Part shown: positions 1 to 7,967 of the stretch, one piece after another
How positions within the stretch are numbered: position 1 is the stretch's first letter
Layout: the number at the start of each line of letters is the position of its first letter
Origin: Fimenecus sp045545735
GTDB lineage: Bacteria > Bacillota > Clostridia > Oscillospirales > Acutalibacteraceae
Direction: 5' to 3'
Assembly: GCA_045545735.1 (NCBI GenBank)
Contig: JAZQBM010000007.1
Location: 62,001-126,000 of the forward strand
Length of the DNA: 64,000 nucleotides
Position numbers and translations under genes: made by a program
Notes under the pieces: generated by a model
Databases searched by the model: none
What the model saw: only the letters and a program-made list of their open reading frames with translations
What the model was told of the DNA's origin: nothing

Positions 1-270
1 ACCAACCCAAATAACTATAAGTACAAGTGCAGAAAGAACAACGCCGAATCCGAAAAGAACAGATAATGCTGAAACAAGACCTCTTTTAAGGGGTGTTTTT
101 TTGCATATAAAATTGACAGGTTTCTGTAAAAGCATTGCGGCTACTAAAGCACATAAAATCGGGAAAATCGTTCCGAATGCGAACTTGAAAAACAAATAGA
201 AAAGTGCAATAAGAATAACCGTATAAACAATGTTGATTATAAACTTTTTCTTTTTTTCTGTTCCAGTCAT
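1..270 (-). CDS. AI-2E/YtvI-type membrane transporter, N-terminal part
   Basis: A reverse-strand frame opens with ATG at 268-270, with GGAG 10 nt upstream, and runs off the left edge after 90 codons. The visible part begins with a lysine-rich stretch and then has a hydrophobic helix at about residues 10-32, a second around 35-47 ending in LLQKPVNF, and a third at about 63-88. This layout and the LLQKPVNF-type loop resemble the first third of AI-2E family permeases, which include the sporulation protein YtvI. The family has about 350 residues, so most of the gene lies outside the window. Family assignment is inferred from a short fragment. Substrate and role cannot be stated. Confidence 0.6.
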   Translation of the reverse strand, partial: MTGTEKKKKFIINIVYTVILIALFYLFFKFAFGTIFPILCALVAAMLLQKPVNFICKKTPLKRGLVSALSVLFGFGVVLSALVLIVIWVG

Positions 271-306
271 AATTTAAAATCTCCAGAATAAAATATGTTC
301 AATAAT

Positions 307-335
307 ATAATAAACCATTTTTCTTTAAGTATCAA
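307..335 (-). promoter_or_regulatory. Sigma-A promoter of the truncated transporter gene
   Basis: On the minus strand TTGATA (330-335) and TATTAT (307-312) are separated by exactly 17 nt, about 40 nt upstream of the start codon. Confidence 0.55.
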
Positions 336-411
336 TTAAAAAGTTATAATTTTATGTAAATTTTTCTAAAAAAACGGCAAAAATTACTGTAAATATATTG
401 TATATTACCCC

Positions 412-440
412 TTTATTCTCGCGACGATTTGTGATAGAAT
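412..440 (+). promoter_or_regulatory. Possible extended -10 promoter of hom
   Basis: TGATAGAAT (432-440) reads as an extended -10 element. The -35 at 412-417 (TTTATT) is poor. I see no riboswitch or T-box in the rest of the 271-516 gap, which is plain AT-rich sequence. Confidence 0.35.
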
Positions 441-516
441 ATCTAAAAGTATTTTTTAAAGTGATAAATTATACCTTTTTTACTGAAACAGTTAGCGGTA
501 AGGACGTGAATTTATA

Positions 517-1755
517 ATGTATGTTGCAGTTATGGGTTATGGCACAGTAGGCTCAGGTGTAGTCGAAGTGCTTACAAAAAACCACGACAGTATTGTCAAA
601 AGAAGCACACAAAACGAAATGGAAGTTAAATATATTCTCGATTTAAGAGATTTCCCCGGCGACCCTCACGAGAATAAAATGATAAAAGATTTTAATATAA
701 TTCTTAATGATGACGACGTTAAAGTTGTAGTTGAAACAATGGGCGGATTACACCCGGCTTATGAATTTGTTTCATCTTGTCTTAAAGCAGGTAAGAGCGT
801 TGTAACATCAAACAAAGAACTTGTTGCGGCAAAAGGGTGTGAACTTTTACAGTTTGCGGCTGAAAACAATGTAAACTTCTTGTTTGAAGCATCGGTTGGT
901 GGCGGTATTCCGATTATTCGTCCGATTTCACAGTGCCTTGCAGCAAATGAGATTGACGAAATCGCAGGTATTCTTAATGGCACAACAAACTTTATTCTTA
1001 CAATGATGATTGAAAAGAATATGAGCTTTGAAGATGCACTTAAACTTGCACAAGATAACGGTTATGCGGAAAAAGACCCGACAGCAGACGTTGAGGGTCA
1101 CGACGCTTGCAGAAAGATTTGTATTCTTGCGTCCCTTTGCTTTGGCAAACACGTTTACCCCGATTCAGTTTATACTGAGGGCATTACAAAAATTACACTT
1201 GACGACGTTGCATATATCGGTGCATTCGGTGGTGTTATCAAACTTCTTGGAAGAGCTAAGAGAATGGACGATGGCAAGATTTTTGCAATTGTTTCTCCTG
1301 CAATCGTTATGGACGGCAGTCAGTTGGCATCTGTTAACGATGTTTTCAATGCAATTCTTGTTCGCGGCGATGCAACAGGCGACGTTGTATTCTACGGTAA
1401 AGGTGCCGGCAAACTCCCAACAGCATCAGCAGTTGTGGCAGACGTTATTGACTGTGCTCGTAATATGGGCAGAAAGAAACCGCTCGGCTGGGGTGAAGCA
1501 GAAGAAAATTATGTTGTTGATTATAAATCAGCAGTTAATCCGCTTTATATCCGTGCAGAAGTTACTGACAGAGCAAACGCTTTACAGGACGTAGTTGCAA
1601 CTATCGGCAAAGTTCAGGTGCTTGAGTTTGCAGGTTGTAAGTCAAATGAACTTGCATTTGTAACAAGTGCTATGGAAGAAAAAGAATTGACAGAAAAACT
1701 CAACAGTATTTCTTCAATCAGCATTAAATCTCTTATCAGAGTAACTGATTATTAA
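517..1755 (+). CDS. hom: Homoserine dehydrogenase
   Basis: Reduces aspartate semialdehyde to homoserine with NAD(P)H, the branch step toward threonine and methionine, in the cytoplasm. The 412-residue product has the Rossmann nucleotide-binding motif GYGTVGSG at residues 7-14, the NGTTNFIL segment, and the catalytic block GYAEKDPTADVEGHDA with its conserved Lys and Asp. The last 70 residues (from NPLYIRAEV) look like a small ACT-type regulatory domain, which fits the usual length of Gram-positive enzymes of about 410-430 residues. ATG 517 has AAGGA upstream. Aspartokinase follows 27 nt downstream, so the two enzymes are probably co-transcribed and both sensitive to end-product amino acids through ACT domains; that regulation is inferred. 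Confidence 0.95.
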   Translation: MYVAVMGYGTVGSGVVEVLTKNHDSIVKRSTQNEMEVKYILDLRDFPGDPHENKMIKDFNIILNDDDVKVVVETMGGLHPAYEFVSSCLKAGKSVVTSNKELVAAKGCELLQFAAENNVNFLFEASVGGGIPIIRPISQCLAANEIDEIAGILNGTTNFILTMMIEKNMSFEDALKLAQDNGYAEKDPTADVEGHDACRKICILASLCFGKHVYPDSVYTEGITKITLDDVAYIGAFGGVIKLLGRAKRMDDGKIFAIVSPAIVMDGSQLASVNDVFNAILVRGDATGDVVFYGKGAGKLPTASAVVADVIDCARNMGRKKPLGWGEAEENYVVDYKSAVNPLYIRAEVTDRANALQDVVATIGKVQVLEFAGCKSNELAFVTSAMEEKELTEKLNSISSISIKSLIRVTDY

Positions 1756-1782
1756 TAAATAACCTTTAATAGGAGGACATAT

Positions 1783-2991
1783 ATGGGACTTATAGTTCAG
1801 AAATTCGGCGGTTCAAGTGTTCGTGACGCTGAAAGAGTAATGAATGTTGCCCAGATTGTTACTGATACTTACCGTGCAGGCAACGATGTTGTTGTTGTAG
1901 TATCAGCACAGGGTGACACAACAGATGATTTGATTGAAAAGGCTTATGAAATTAACAATAAGCCATCAAAAAGAGAAATGGATATGCTCATGGCATCAGG
2001 CGAGCAGATTTCAATAGCACTTCTTGCTATGGCTTGCGAAAAATTAGGTTGTCCTGCAGTTTCACTTCTTGGTTGGCAGGCAGGTTTCAACACAAGTTCT
2101 GCTTACGGTATGGCAAGAATTAAAAATGTTAAAACTGACCGACTTCGTTCAGAAATTGACCGTCACAACATTGTTGTTGTGGCTGGTTTCCAAGGACTTA
2201 ACAAATATGACGACCTTACAACTCTCGGTCGTGGCGGTTCAGATACAAGTGCCGTTGCAATTGCCGCTGCTCTTCGTGCAGACCGTTGCCAGATTTTCAC
2301 AGACGTTGAGGGTGTTTACACAGCTGACCCAAGAAAAGTAGAAAATGCAAAGAAACTTCAAGAAATCACATATGATGAAATGCTTGAACTTGCAACGCTT
2401 GGTGCACAGGTATTAAACAATCGTTCAGTAGAAATGGCTAAAAAATACAATGTTGAGTTAGAAGTTCTCTCAAGTCTTAAGAGAGTTCCCGGTACAATCG
2501 TTAAGGAGGTTACCAAAATGGAAAAAATGCTTATCAGAGGTGTTACAAAAGATACAGACGTAGCACGTATTTCAGTTACTAAAATCCCAAACACACCAGG
2601 TGTTGCTTTCAAACTTTTCGACGCACTTGCAAAACGCAAGATTAATGTTGATATTATCTTGCAGTCAGTAGGTCGTGACAGTACAAAAGATATTACATTC
2701 ACAGTTGCAAAAGGTAATGCAGAAGAAACAATTGAATGTGTAAAGAATGTGTTTGATATTGAAGATAAAGATATTATCTGTGACACATCAGTTGCTAAAA
2801 TCTCAATCGTTGGTGCAGGTATGGAATCTCACCCGGGTACTGCGTCAAAAATGTTTGAAGCACTTTACGAGCGTGACATTAACATTGATATGATTGCAAC
2901 AAGCGAAATTAAAATTTCAGTTCTTATTGACCTTGAGGATGCTGACCGTGCAGTTAGTGCAATTCACAAGGCATTCTTCCCTGCCGAGTAA
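1783..2991 (+). CDS. lysC: Aspartate kinase (alpha subunit frame)
   Basis: Phosphorylates aspartate, the first step of the lysine, threonine and methionine pathway. The 402-residue protein begins with the kinase signature KFGGSSV (residues 7-13), has the TLGRGGSDTSA substrate loop, and ends in two ACT domains (about residues 265-335 and 340-400). ATG 1783 is preceded by AGGAGG. It lies 27 nt after hom and ends at a strong terminator, closing a two-gene unit. A second strong ribosome-binding site inside the gene (see 2518-2991) would yield a separate regulatory subunit, as in Bacillus subtilis aspartokinase II. Which amino acid inhibits it cannot be read from the sequence. Confidence 0.95.
   Translation: MGLIVQKFGGSSVRDAERVMNVAQIVTDTYRAGNDVVVVVSAQGDTTDDLIEKAYEINNKPSKREMDMLMASGEQISIALLAMACEKLGCPAVSLLGWQAGFNTSSAYGMARIKNVKTDRLRSEIDRHNIVVVAGFQGLNKYDDLTTLGRGGSDTSAVAIAAALRADRCQIFTDVEGVYTADPRKVENAKKLQEITYDEMLELATLGAQVLNNRSVEMAKKYNVELEVLSSLKRVPGTIVKEVTKMEKMLIRGVTKDTDVARISVTKIPNTPGVAFKLFDALAKRKINVDIILQSVGRDSTKDITFTVAKGNAEETIECVKNVFDIEDKDIICDTSVAKISIVGAGMESHPGTASKMFEALYERDINIDMIATSEIKISVLIDLEDADRAVSAIHKAFFPAE
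2518..2991 (+). CDS. Internal in-frame start: aspartokinase beta (ACT-only) subunit
   Basis: Within lysC, AAGGAGG at 2503-2509 sits 8 nt before an in-frame ATG at 2518, codon 246. Translation from there gives 157 residues made of the two ACT domains only. Bacillus subtilis LysC is known to make an alpha2-beta2 enzyme from an internal start at about the same codon. The perfect Shine-Dalgarno at the kinase/ACT boundary is seen directly. That the beta chain is made here is inference. Confidence 0.6.
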   Translation: MEKMLIRGVTKDTDVARISVTKIPNTPGVAFKLFDALAKRKINVDIILQSVGRDSTKDITFTVAKGNAEETIECVKNVFDIEDKDIICDTSVAKISIVGAGMESHPGTASKMFEALYERDINIDMIATSEIKISVLIDLEDADRAVSAIHKAFFPAE

Positions 2992-3005
2992 TTATGACTA
3001 TTTTT

Positions 3006-3036
3006 AGAGAGAAACCCAAAAGTTTCTCTCTATTTT
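3006..3036 (+). terminator. Intrinsic terminator of hom-lysC
   Basis: AGAGAGAAAC (3006-3015) pairs perfectly with GTTTCTCTCT (3022-3031) across a 6-nt loop, followed by ATTTT. Confidence 0.8.
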
Positions 3037-3069
3037 ATAAAGATTTTTAAAGTGAAGGAGATATAAATT

Positions 3070-4530
3070 ATGACAGACAAGTTTGTAAAAGAAGGTCTTA
3101 CCTTTGATGACGTACTTCTCATTCCTGCAGAAAGCGACGTTCTTCCAAGTGATGTTGACATTTCAACACAACTTACAAAAACAATCAAGTTAAACACACC
3201 GGTACTCACAGCGGCTATGGATACAGTTACTGAAAGTAATATGGCTATTGCGATTGCTCGTGAAGGCGGTATTGGTATTATTCATAAGAATATGTCAATT
3301 GAGGCTCAGAAAGCACAGGTTGACAAGGTTAAGAGAAGTGAAAACGGCGTTATCAACAACCCATTCTTCTTATCTCCTGAAAATACAGTACAAGAAGCTG
3401 ACAATCTTATGCACCGTTATAAGATTTCAGGTGTTCCTGTATGTGACGAAAACGGCAAACTTGTTGGTATTCTCACAAACCGTGATATGAGATTTATTGC
3501 TGATTACAGCGGTAAAATCAAGGATTATATGACAAGCGAAGGTCTTGTTACTGCTCCTGTTGGTACAAACCATGACGAAGCAAAGAAAATCCTTATGAAA
3601 CACAAGATTGAAAAACTTCCTTTAGTTGATGAAGCAGGCTTCCTTAAAGGTCTTATCACAATTAAAGATATTGAAAAAGCAGTTAAGTATCCAAATTCAG
3701 CAAGAGATTCTATGGGCAGACTCCTTTGCGGTGCTGCTGTTGGTGCTACTGCTGATGTTCTTGATAGAGTTGCGGCTCTTGTTGAAGCAGGTGTTGATAT
3801 GATTACTCTTGACTCTGCTCACGGTCACAGCCATGGAATTATCAATGCTGTTGCTAAAGTTAAAGCAGCATATCCGGACCTTCCACTTATCGGTGGTAAT
3901 ATTGCAACTGCTGAAGCTACAAAAGCTCTTATTGATGCAGGTGCAGACTGCGTTAAAGTTGGTATTGGCCCTGGTTCTATCTGCACAACTCGTGTTGTTG
4001 CAGGTATCGGTGTTCCACAGATTACAGCAGTTTATGACTCTGCAAATGAGGCTGCAAAACACGGTATTACAGTAATTGCTGACGGTGGTATTAAATATTC
4101 AGGTGAAATTGTTAAGGCAATTGCCGCTGGTGCATCTGCTATTATGGTTGGTTCACTTGTTGCAGGTTGTGAAGAGTCCCCAGGTGAAAGTGAAATTTAC
4201 CAAGGTCGTCAGTTCAAAGTTTATCGTGGCATGGGTAGTATCGCTGCTATGAACAACGGTTCAAAAGACAGATATTTCCAAGCAAACAATAAGAAACTTG
4301 TTCCGGAAGGCGTTGAAGGTCGTGTTCCTTACAAGGGACTTCTTTCAGATACAATTTATCAGCTTATGGGTGGTCTTAAAGCCGGTATGGGTTACTGCGG
4401 TTGTGCAACAATTGAAGAACTTAAGACAAAGACAAAGTTCAACAGAATTACAAACGCAGGTCTTAAAGAAAGCCATCCACATGACGTTTATATCACTAAA
4501 GAAGCTCCTAACTATTCAGGAAATATATAA
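3070..4530 (+). CDS. guaB: IMP dehydrogenase
   Basis: Oxidises IMP to XMP with NAD+, the committed step to guanine nucleotides. The 486-residue protein has the N-terminal barrel segment with GLTFDDVLL, a CBS-domain pair at about residues 95-205, the catalytic loop GIGPGSICTTR with the active Cys at residue 305, and the mobile flap GVEGRVPYKG near residue 415. Length matches bacterial enzymes of about 485-490. GAAGGAGAT precedes ATG 3070. It starts 33 nt after the lysC terminator and is followed 17 nt later by glyA, so guaB-glyA are likely one unit. No purine riboswitch is visible in the short leader. Confidence 0.96.
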   Translation: MTDKFVKEGLTFDDVLLIPAESDVLPSDVDISTQLTKTIKLNTPVLTAAMDTVTESNMAIAIAREGGIGIIHKNMSIEAQKAQVDKVKRSENGVINNPFFLSPENTVQEADNLMHRYKISGVPVCDENGKLVGILTNRDMRFIADYSGKIKDYMTSEGLVTAPVGTNHDEAKKILMKHKIEKLPLVDEAGFLKGLITIKDIEKAVKYPNSARDSMGRLLCGAAVGATADVLDRVAALVEAGVDMITLDSAHGHSHGIINAVAKVKAAYPDLPLIGGNIATAEATKALIDAGADCVKVGIGPGSICTTRVVAGIGVPQITAVYDSANEAAKHGITVIADGGIKYSGEIVKAIAAGASAIMVGSLVAGCEESPGESEIYQGRQFKVYRGMGSIAAMNNGSKDRYFQANNKKLVPEGVEGRVPYKGLLSDTIYQLMGGLKAGMGYCGCATIEELKTKTKFNRITNAGLKESHPHDVYITKEAPNYSGNI

Positions 4531-4547
4531 GTTGAGGAATTACAATT

Positions 4548-5801
4548 ATGTTTGAAAACCTAATCGATTCAATTGGATTTATTAACAATACAGACCCCGA
4601 AGTAGCGGCGGCTATGAATTTAGAACTTACCCGTCAAAGAGAAAATATTGAACTTATTGCAAGTGAAAATATTGTTTCTCCTGCAGTTATGGCTGCAATG
4701 GGTAGCGTGCTCACAAATAAATATGCCGAGGGTTATCCGGGTAAGCGTTACTATGGTGGTTGTCAGCACGTTGATATTGTTGAAGATATCGCACGTGACA
4801 GACTTAAAAAACTTTTTGGTGCAAACTATGCGAATGTTCAGCCACACTCAGGTGCTCAGGCAAATATGGCAGTTTATTTTGCACTTATTAATCCCGGCGA
4901 TACAGTTATGGGTATGAATTTGGCTGAAGGTGGCCATTTAACTCACGGTTCACCTGTAAATATGTCAGGTAAATACTATAATTTTGTACCTTACGGCGTT
5001 GACGAAAACGGATTCCTTGATTATGAGGCTTTTGAACAGAAAGCAAAGGAATGTAAGCCAAAACTTATCGTAGCAGGTGCGTCTGCATATCCAAGAACAA
5101 TTGACTTTGAAAGAATGGCAAACATCGCTCATAGCGTTGGTGCTTACTTTATGGTTGATATGGCTCATATTGCAGGTCTTGTTGCAGCAGGTCTTCATCC
5201 ATCTCCTGTACCATATGCAGATGTTGTCACATCTACAACACACAAGACACTTCGTGGTCCTCGTGGCGGTATTATTCTTTGCAAAGACGAAGAATTTGGT
5301 ATGCAGTTCAACAAGGCTATTTTCCCCGGAACTCAAGGCGGTCCTTTAATGCATATTATTGCAGGTAAAGCAGTTTGCTTTGGTGAAGCATTAAGCGATG
5401 ACTTCAAAGTATATCAGCAAAGAGTTATCGACAATGCAAAAGCGTTGGCAGATGGACTTACAAAGCGTGGCATTAACCTTGTTTCAGGCGGTACTGACAA
5501 TCATTTGATGCTCGTTGACCTTCGTTCAGTTGGAATTACAGGTAAAGAACTTGAACACAGACTTGACGAAGTTCACATTACTGCAAATAAGAATGCTATT
5601 CCAAATGACCCTGAAAAGCCATTTGTAACAAGTGGTGTGCGTCTTGGTACACCTGCAGTTACAACAAGAGGACTTCAGGCAGAAGATATGGACAAGATTG
5701 CGGAATTCATTTATCTTTGTGCTACTGATTTTGAGAACAAGAAAGAATATATCAAAAACGGCGTTGCTGAAATCTGCAAGAAGTACCCATTATACGAATA
5801 A
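4548..5801 (+). CDS. glyA: Serine hydroxymethyltransferase
   Basis: Interconverts serine and glycine with tetrahydrofolate, supplying one-carbon units; PLP-dependent and cytoplasmic. The 417-residue protein has ASENIVSPAV near residue 37, the YAEGYPGKRYYGG motif, and the PLP-lysine block TTHKTLRGPRGG with the Schiff-base Lys at residue 233. The length is typical. TTGAGGAATT lies upstream of ATG 4548. It is 17 nt downstream of guaB, linking folate one-carbon supply to purine synthesis. The gene ends just before a hairpin that overlaps the dapF ribosome-binding site. Confidence 0.96.
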   Translation: MFENLIDSIGFINNTDPEVAAAMNLELTRQRENIELIASENIVSPAVMAAMGSVLTNKYAEGYPGKRYYGGCQHVDIVEDIARDRLKKLFGANYANVQPHSGAQANMAVYFALINPGDTVMGMNLAEGGHLTHGSPVNMSGKYYNFVPYGVDENGFLDYEAFEQKAKECKPKLIVAGASAYPRTIDFERMANIAHSVGAYFMVDMAHIAGLVAAGLHPSPVPYADVVTSTTHKTLRGPRGGIILCKDEEFGMQFNKAIFPGTQGGPLMHIIAGKAVCFGEALSDDFKVYQQRVIDNAKALADGLTKRGINLVSGGTDNHLMLVDLRSVGITGKELEHRLDEVHITANKNAIPNDPEKPFVTSGVRLGTPAVTTRGLQAEDMDKIAEFIYLCATDFENKKEYIKNGVAEICKKYPLYE

Positions 5802-5811
5802 TAAAAACACA

Positions 5812-5849
5812 TCCCCACTGCATAAAATTTATAAAAATGCAGTGGGGGA
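5812..5849 (+). promoter_or_regulatory. Stem-loop covering the dapF ribosome-binding site
   Basis: TCCCCACTGCAT (5812-5823) is complementary to ATGCAGTGGGG (5837-5847) across a 13-nt A/T loop. The 3' arm contains the GGGGGA that serves as Shine-Dalgarno for dapF. No U-run follows, so it is not a normal terminator. Confidence 0.6.
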
Positions 5850-5854
5850 TTATA

Positions 5855-6682
5855 ATGAGATTTATTAAAATGCACGGTGCAGGAAATGACTATATTTACA
5901 TTGACTGCTTTACAGAATTTGTAGGAAATCCAAAAGATTTATCGAAAAAACTGAGTGACAGACATTTCGGCATTGGTGCAGACGGAATTGTGCTAATAAA
6001 ACCGTCAGAAAAAGCCGATTGCTTTATGGATATTTATAATGCAGACGGCTCAAGGGCTAAAATGTGCGGAAATGCGGTGCGATGTACCGCAAAATACATA
6101 TATGACAATAAAATTCAAAAACCAATTATAAAAATTGACACTCTCAGCGGAGTAAAACTCGTTGAAATCCTTATTGAAAACGGAATTGCGGTCGGTGGCA
6201 GAGTGAATATGGGAAAACCCATATTAACTGGTCGGCAAATTCCTACACGATATGGCGACAGTATTGTAAAAAACAAAATTATTAACATTGAAAACAATGA
6301 TTATGAAATAACCTGCGTAAGTATGGGCAATCCACATTGCGTAGTTTTTCATAAGAATATAAATAAATTAGATTTAGAAAAAATAGGTCCGCTTTTTGAA
6401 AGTCACGAAATGTTTCCCGAAAGAATAAACACGGAATTTGTAGAGATTATTGATAAAAATAATCTTAAAATGCGAGTTTGGGAGCGAGGTAGTGGTGAAA
6501 CTTTGGCTTGCGGTACGGGTGCTTGTGCCGTAGCGGTGGCATCAGTAATCAACGGATTTTGCAGACAAAATGAAGAAATCACAATTCTTGCAAAAGGCGG
6601 AAATTTAACAGTTAAATGGCATAAAAACGATAATGTTTATTTAAGCGGAAATGCGGTTGAAGTTTTCCGTGGTAAAATATAA
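5855..6682 (+). CDS. dapF: Diaminopimelate epimerase
   Basis: Converts LL- to meso-diaminopimelate, the precursor of lysine and of the peptidoglycan cross-link. The start was set at ATG 5855 (MRFIKMHGAGNDYIY), which has GGGGGAT upstream. A frame upstream is open to 5837 but lacks a ribosome site and the family begins at this motif. The product has 275 residues. The two catalytic cysteines are Cys71 in MCGNAVRCTA and Cys219 in ACGTGACAVA, both intact. It is followed by dapL 25 nt downstream, so the last steps of the DapL route are paired. A stem-loop sequesters the ribosome-binding site, suggesting translational control. Confidence 0.95.
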   Translation: MRFIKMHGAGNDYIYIDCFTEFVGNPKDLSKKLSDRHFGIGADGIVLIKPSEKADCFMDIYNADGSRAKMCGNAVRCTAKYIYDNKIQKPIIKIDTLSGVKLVEILIENGIAVGGRVNMGKPILTGRQIPTRYGDSIVKNKIINIENNDYEITCVSMGNPHCVVFHKNINKLDLEKIGPLFESHEMFPERINTEFVEIIDKNNLKMRVWERGSGETLACGTGACAVAVASVINGFCRQNEEITILAKGGNLTVKWHKNDNVYLSGNAVEVFRGKI

Positions 6683-6707
6683 AAAATCCATTATTGGAGG
6701 AATAATG

Positions 6708-7922
6708 ATGAAAATAAATGACAATTTCTTAAAAATTCAGAGTTCTTACCTTTTCTCGAACATTGCAAAAAAGGTAAATGCTTATGTTGCGGCTAATCCC
6801 GACAAGCCAATTATTCGTCTTGGTATCGGTGACGTTACCCGTCCGCTTGCGGATGCTTGTATTACTGCTATGCACAAGGCTGTTGACGAAATGGCTGACG
6901 AAAAAACATTTATGGGCTACCCACCGGAGTATGGTCACAAGTGGCTTTTAGATGCTATTAACGAAAATGACTATAAAGCACGTGGCGTTGAACTTGACAA
7001 CAGCGAAATTTTTGTATCAGATGGTGCAAAGAGTGACTGCGGTAATATCGGTGACATTTTCTCAACTGATAATAAAGTTGCAGTTTGTGACCCTGTTTAC
7101 CCCGTTTATGTTGATACAAACGTTATGAGCGGACGTTCAGGTGATAAGACTGCAGAAGGTTGGAGCAACATTTACTATATGCCTTGCCTTGCAGAAAACA
7201 ATTTCTTGCCAGAACTTCCAAAAGAAAAAGTTGATATTATCTATCTTTGCTTCCCTAACAACCCAACAGGTATGGCGGCAACAAAAGATGAGCTTAAAAA
7301 ATGGGTTGACTATGCAAACGAAAACGGTGCAGTAATCCTTTTTGACTCTGCTTATGAGGCATTTATTACTGAAGATGATGTTCCACATTCAATTTATGAA
7401 ATCGAGGGTGCAAAGAAATGTGCAATCGAGTTCAGAAGTTTCTCAAAAACTGCAGGTTTTACAGGTGTTCGTTGCGGTTATACAGTAGTTCCACACGACA
7501 TTAAAGTTGACGGTGTTGAACTCAATGCACTTTGGGCTCGTCGTCAGGCAACAAAATTCAACGGGGTTTCTTATATTACACAGCGTGCTGCAGAAGCTTG
7601 TTACAGTGAAGAGGGCAAAAAGCAAATCCGTGAGATTGTTGCATATTATCAAAACAATGCAAAGATTATCTATAACGGACTTAAAGATTGTGGTTTTACA
7701 GTTTATGGTGCAGTAAACTCACCTTATGTATGGCTCAAAACTCCTGACGGAATGAGTAGCTGGGAATTCTTCGACACACTTCTTGAAAATATTCAGGTTG
7801 TTGGTACTCCAGGCGAGGGCTTTGGGCCAAGCGGTGAGGGTTATTTCCGACTTACAGCATTCGGCTCAACAGAAAACACAATCAAAGCAGTAGAAAGAAT
7901 TAAAAACTACTTCTGTAAATAA
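6708..7922 (+). CDS. dapL: LL-diaminopimelate aminotransferase
   Basis: Makes LL-diaminopimelate directly from tetrahydrodipicolinate and glutamate, bypassing the succinylase or acetylase branches; PLP enzyme of aminotransferase class I/II. ATG 6708 lies 7 nt after GGAGG; an ATG one codon earlier is also possible. The 404-residue product begins KINDNFLKIQSSYLF and has the DapL-typical LGIGDVTRPL near residue 40, FPNNPTG near residue 180, and the PLP lysine (Lys247) in FRSFSKTAGFTGVR. Together with dapF just upstream it identifies the aminotransferase variant of lysine synthesis, common in Clostridia. A bidirectional terminator follows. Confidence 0.95.
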   Translation: MKINDNFLKIQSSYLFSNIAKKVNAYVAANPDKPIIRLGIGDVTRPLADACITAMHKAVDEMADEKTFMGYPPEYGHKWLLDAINENDYKARGVELDNSEIFVSDGAKSDCGNIGDIFSTDNKVAVCDPVYPVYVDTNVMSGRSGDKTAEGWSNIYYMPCLAENNFLPELPKEKVDIIYLCFPNNPTGMAATKDELKKWVDYANENGAVILFDSAYEAFITEDDVPHSIYEIEGAKKCAIEFRSFSKTAGFTGVRCGYTVVPHDIKVDGVELNALWARRQATKFNGVSYITQRAAEACYSEEGKKQIREIVAYYQNNAKIIYNGLKDCGFTVYGAVNSPYVWLKTPDGMSSWEFFDTLLENIQVVGTPGEGFGPSGEGYFRLTAFGSTENTIKAVERIKNYFCK

Positions 7923-7931
7923 TCAAACAAA

Positions 7932-7960
7932 AAGGCGGTCGATTGACCGCCTTAATTTTT
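7932..7960. terminator. Bidirectional terminator between dapL and galU
   Basis: AAGGCGGTC (7932-7940) pairs with GACCGCCTT (7945-7953) over a GATT loop. A T-run follows on the plus strand and a T-rich stretch on the minus strand, serving both convergent genes. Confidence 0.8.
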
Positions 7961-7967
7961 TTATAAA

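Noticed and set aside
271..516. Lysine or SAM riboswitch or T-box before hom
   Set aside because: No paired conserved core, no T-box sequence and no terminator/antiterminator pair are visible.
1028..1594. 188-codon plus-strand frame inside hom
   Set aside because: Composition and position are those of a shifted frame of hom; no ribosome site, and hom has all its motifs.
5812..5849. Terminator after glyA
   Set aside because: Strong stem but no T-run, and the 3' arm is the dapF ribosome site; recorded as a regulatory hairpin instead.
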